Of a stretch of DNA of 64,000 nt, positions 61,238-64,000 are shown piece by piece. The notes beneath the pieces were generated by a model, which was not told the DNA's origin, did not search any database, and was given only the letters and a program-made list of their open reading frames with translations. Position 1 is the first letter of the stretch. Each line of letters begins with the position of its first letter. The DNA is from Spirosoma agri (GTDB lineage: Bacteria > Bacteroidota > Bacteroidia > Cytophagales > Spirosomataceae), in NCBI RefSeq assembly GCF_010747415.1, contig NZ_JAAGNZ010000001.1:1302001-1366000 (forward strand). The letters are read 5' to 3'. The position numbers and the translations under genes were made by a program.

Positions 61238-64000
61238 ATGAACCCATTCGTTAAGGTCCGGCCTTTACTGATCCTGCCTGTGATGCTGCTCCTGCTAAGC
61301 CTGATGACCAGTATTCGGACACAGGCACAATCGGGCACAATTACTGGGACCGTTGTCGATTCGGTATCGCGCAAGCCGTTGCTGGAAGCCTCTGTTTCAT
61401 TATTGCTGGCCCGTGATTCATCAATGGTTACGTTTGGCATTACGGACGGAGATGGGCGGTTTGTCTTTAAAAATATTGTTGAAGGGCAATACCGCGTACT
61501 GGCAACGTATGTCGGTTACCGGGGTGCTGCCAAACGGATTTCTGTTACTAAAACAGATCCCACTGCTGATGTCGGCACGCTTGAACTACTGGCTCAGTCT
61601 CAAACACTAACGGAAGTATCGGTGCAGGGCGAGCGGGCACCGATGGCGGTGAAAGGCGATACGCTCGAATTCAATGCCGGGTCATTTAAAACGCAGCCGA
61701 ACGCACAGGTCGAAGATTTGCTTAAGAAATTGCCGGGTATTCAGGTAGACCGCGATGGGGCCATTACGGCGCAGGGGCAGACGGTCAAAAAAGTCCTTGT
61801 CGATGGAAAGCCGTTCTTTGGGGACGACCCGAAAATGGCGACCCGGAACCTGCCCGCCGACATTATCGATAAAGTACAGGTGCTGGATCAACTCTCAGAG
61901 CAGTCTGCGTTTTCGGGTGTCGATGATGGCGATCGGTCCAAAACGATCAATATTACAACGAAGAAAGACAAGCGCAAAGGTACGTTCGGGCAACAGTCGA
62001 TCGGGGTCGGTCCAAAACCCGGCGACGATCCGCGCTATGTAGCCAAAGCGACCCTGAACCGATTCAACAACGGGCAGCAGATGTCGATTCTGGGCATGGC
62101 CAATAACATTAACCAACAGGGGTTTTCGGCGCAGGATTTGGGACTCGGTAACAACTTCGGCGGTGCCGGTCAGGGGTCGGGTGGTAATCCGGGGGGCGGT
62201 AACCTCGTTCGTAGTGGTGGTGGGGGCGGCAACAGCGGCAACGGAAATGGACAGGTGGGAAATAACGCCATCACAAAGTCGTGGGCGGGCGGTCTAAACT
62301 ATCGAAATAGCCTGGGCAAAAAGATCGATCTGGCGGGCAGTTACAACATCGCCAACACGAACACCCTGACAAATCAGACCAGCCGGCGGGAAAATATTAT
62401 CCCCGGTTCGTCCGGCACAGCTGGCACGGCTACCCGCACGGATTCGACATTCGTCCGGAATCAGGTCAACGGATCGGAGAACAGCAACACCAACAACCGC
62501 GTTAACCTCCGTCTCGACTACCGGCTGGATTCGCTTACCACCATTCGCGTCATTCCCAATATCTCCTGGCTTTCGTCGAGCTACATGAATCAAAGCCAGT
62601 CGCAGACGTTTAATGGACAAGGCGCCACAACGAATACCAGCAACACAAATTACAATTCGGCGGGGAGCGGTGTCAACGGAAACAACTCGCTGCTGTTGTT
62701 TCGTAAGTTTCGCAAGATTGGCCGGACGTTCTCGATAAACTGGAACGTAGCCGTCAACGATCAGGATAATCTGGGTACGAACAAGTCGGTCACGCAATCG
62801 ACTACTCCGCTGTCTACCTCCGTAGGATCGCCGGGCAGCCAGACGGCGGTGGGCGGTTTATATACGCAGACGATCAATCAGCAGAACAGCCAGCAAACGA
62901 ACTCCCTGACCAACAGCATCAACGTGTCGTATACGGAACCGTTGTCGATGCGGCAAACGCTCGAGTTCCACTACAACCTGTCCAACAACCACAACGAGTC
63001 GAACCGGGCGGTTACCGATTTTAACGAAACAACCGGCCAATACGATCGACCCAATAATCAGCTGAGCAATAACTTTATCAACACGTACATGACCAACCGG
63101 GGCGGACTGACGTGGCAGACCAAGCGGCTAAAATATACCTATGCCTTGGGGGTCGACGGGCAGCAGGCCAGTTTACGTTCGGACAATCTTAGTCGGGAAA
63201 CCAGCCTAAACAGAACCTTCACGAACCTGCTTCCCAACGCGCTGTTTACCTACAATTTCGCCAAGAATACGACACTGCGGTTCAATTACCGAACCCGTAT
63301 AAACGCGCCATCGGTCAATCAGTTGCAGCCCGTAGCCAATAATACGAATCCGCTCAACGTCCAGTTGGGTAATGCCGATCTGCAACCCGAGTATAGCCAT
63401 AACGTATCGTTCAATTTCAACCGGTTTGATCCGGCTACGTTCCGCAATATGTTCGTGTCGGTCAATGCCAGCCGGACGGATAATAAAATCGTAAACGCAA
63501 CGACATTCGATCCATCGGGCGCACAAACGACCCGGCCTGTCAACACCAATGGGTATTACACCGTAACCGGCTTTCTGGTCCTTGGTCGGGCGCTGAAGTT
63601 CCAGGACCAGCGGGTCAATCTGAATTTAAACACCAACCTGACTTACAACCAGGGAACTAGCTTAGTAAATGGACGAGATAACCGTGCGCAGAACTGGCTT
63701 GTTGGGCAAGGACTGAGCCTAAATACGAACCTTGACGATAAGCTCGACCTGAATCTGGCGGGAACAGTTAGTTTGCAGTCCGCAAAATACTCGTTGCAGC
63801 CTCAGCAAAACACTACCTATCTGAATCAGACGGGCACGCTGGATCTGTATTATCAGCTGCCACTGCGCTTCACGTTCACGACCAACGTAACGTTCAATCA
63901 TTACGGGGGTACGTCGGGGAGCTACAACCAGTCGTTCACGTTGTTGAACATGGCCCTGGCGCGTCAGTTGTTCAAACAGAAGCAGGGGGAGTTGCGGCTT
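61238..64000 (+). CDS. outer-membrane beta-barrel (OMP_b-brl_3, TonB-like) receptor, 3' end cut off
   Basis: The plus strand reads open from the ATG at 61238 for 921 codons to the window edge. A signal peptide (MNPFVKVRPLLILPVMLLLL, ending TQAQ) precedes a CarboxypepD_reg-like domain (about 34-115, with SRKPLLEASVSLLL) and a plug with VEDLLKKLPGIQVDRDGAI and VKKVLVDGKPFFGDDP. The barrel belongs to the PF14905 type. A glycine- and asparagine-rich insert (about residues 307-344) interrupts the junction of plug and barrel. It lies directly after the GLPGLI gene, a common pairing. Such receptors are thought to import or export siderophore-like or peptide ligands; the exact ligand is unknown. Confidence 0.92.
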   Translation, partial: MNPFVKVRPLLILPVMLLLLSLMTSIRTQAQSGTITGTVVDSVSRKPLLEASVSLLLARDSSMVTFGITDGDGRFVFKNIVEGQYRVLATYVGYRGAAKRISVTKTDPTADVGTLELLAQSQTLTEVSVQGERAPMAVKGDTLEFNAGSFKTQPNAQVEDLLKKLPGIQVDRDGAITAQGQTVKKVLVDGKPFFGDDPKMATRNLPADIIDKVQVLDQLSEQSAFSGVDDGDRSKTINITTKKDKRKGTFGQQSIGVGPKPGDDPRYVAKATLNRFNNGQQMSILGMANNINQQGFSAQDLGLGNNFGGAGQGSGGNPGGGNLVRSGGGGGNSGNGNGQVGNNAITKSWAGGLNYRNSLGKKIDLAGSYNIANTNTLTNQTSRRENIIPGSSGTAGTATRTDSTFVRNQVNGSENSNTNNRVNLRLDYRLDSLTTIRVIPNISWLSSSYMNQSQSQTFNGQGATTNTSNTNYNSAGSGVNGNNSLLLFRKFRKIGRTFSINWNVAVNDQDNLGTNKSVTQSTTPLSTSVGSPGSQTAVGGLYTQTINQQNSQQTNSLTNSINVSYTEPLSMRQTLEFHYNLSNNHNESNRAVTDFNETTGQYDRPNNQLSNNFINTYMTNRGGLTWQTKRLKYTYALGVDGQQASLRSDNLSRETSLNRTFTNLLPNALFTYNFAKNTTLRFNYRTRINAPSVNQLQPVANNTNPLNVQLGNADLQPEYSHNVSFNFNRFDPATFRNMFVSVNASRTDNKIVNATTFDPSGAQTTRPVNTNGYYTVTGFLVLGRALKFQDQRVNLNLNTNLTYNQGTSLVNGRDNRAQNWLVGQGLSLNTNLDDKLDLNLAGTVSLQSAKYSLQPQQNTTYLNQTGTLDLYYQLPLRFTFTTNVTFNHYGGTSGSYNQSFTLLNMALARQLFKQKQGELRL

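Noticed and set aside
62294-62797. 167-codon minus-strand frame
   Set aside because: Antisense to the repetitive Asn/Ser-rich part of the last receptor; its composition mirrors that gene.
1-64000. CRISPR arrays, tRNA, rRNA and intact insertion sequences
   Set aside because: I looked for regularly spaced repeats, T-arm-like GGTTCGAATCC blocks, ribosomal sequence and transposase motifs and found none. A tRNA scan would be more decisive than reading.

Overview
The window looks like chromosomal DNA from a Bacteroidota bacterium, most likely a Cytophagales member of the Spirosoma type. The signs are two SusC/SusD pairs, two other large TonB-linked receptors, a FecR anti-sigma factor, GLPGLI, DUF2851, DUF4260 and head-GIN proteins, a CtlX-type hydrolase, promoters with the Bacteroidota -7 element TAnnTTTG, and moderate GC. 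This is gene-level inference; there is no rRNA, and I found no tRNA, CRISPR array, phage or intact insertion sequence.

Layout. 1-2400: the cut-off end of a PAS histidine kinase (minus), a gene-poor stretch, two small unknown genes and a very strong hairpin. 2400-9150 (minus): an Oar-like receptor, a phytase-like esterase and sufC-sufD, with no sufB or sufS beside them. 9300-13100: a large DUF11/SdrD-like secreted repeat protein. 13400-16000 (plus): an arginine deiminase and a CtlX-type hydrolase, each with a GCAAAT/ATTTGC dyad in its leader. 16000-23900: a Gfo/Idh oxidoreductase, a MarR regulator with duplicated operator, a 69-residue protein, a head-GIN protein, two SDRs, a beta-barrel protein, a subtilisin and a MaoC hydratase. 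23900-29950: SusC/SusD pair 1 behind an unusually long AT-rich spacer. 29950-33610: an exported M20 amidohydrolase, an SDR and DUF2851.

33600-42900 (minus) is a compact sugar-use locus: fecR-susC-susD-TIM-barrel isomerase-DUF1080-Gfo/Idh oxidoreductase, closed by a long AT-rich hairpin. The Tat-exported oxidoreductase plus DUF1080 (3-keto-disaccharide hydrolase family) plus TIM-barrel protein suggests cleavage of glycosides through 3-keto intermediates.

44900-56800 is a second co-oriented minus array: a scar of a deleted susD, gluconate-2-dehydrogenase subunit 3-like, GMC dehydrogenase, a large Tat-exported glycosidase-like protein, lactate/glycolate permease, a decayed TIM-barrel remnant, a 2-hydroxyacid dehydrogenase, glycerate kinase and an Abhydrolase_10 protein. 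It looks like periplasmic sugar oxidation joined to hydroxyacid uptake and glycerate entry to glycolysis. 57000-64000: an epimerase-like reductase, a frameshifted DUF4260 gene, an AraC regulator, a BtuF-like binding protein, a GLPGLI protein and the first 921 codons of an OMP_b-brl_3 receptor.

I did not find a clearly new defence or mobile system. The most original signals are the two sugar-oxidation loci, the three decayed genes, the paired operator-like dyads and several long intergenic inverted repeats.
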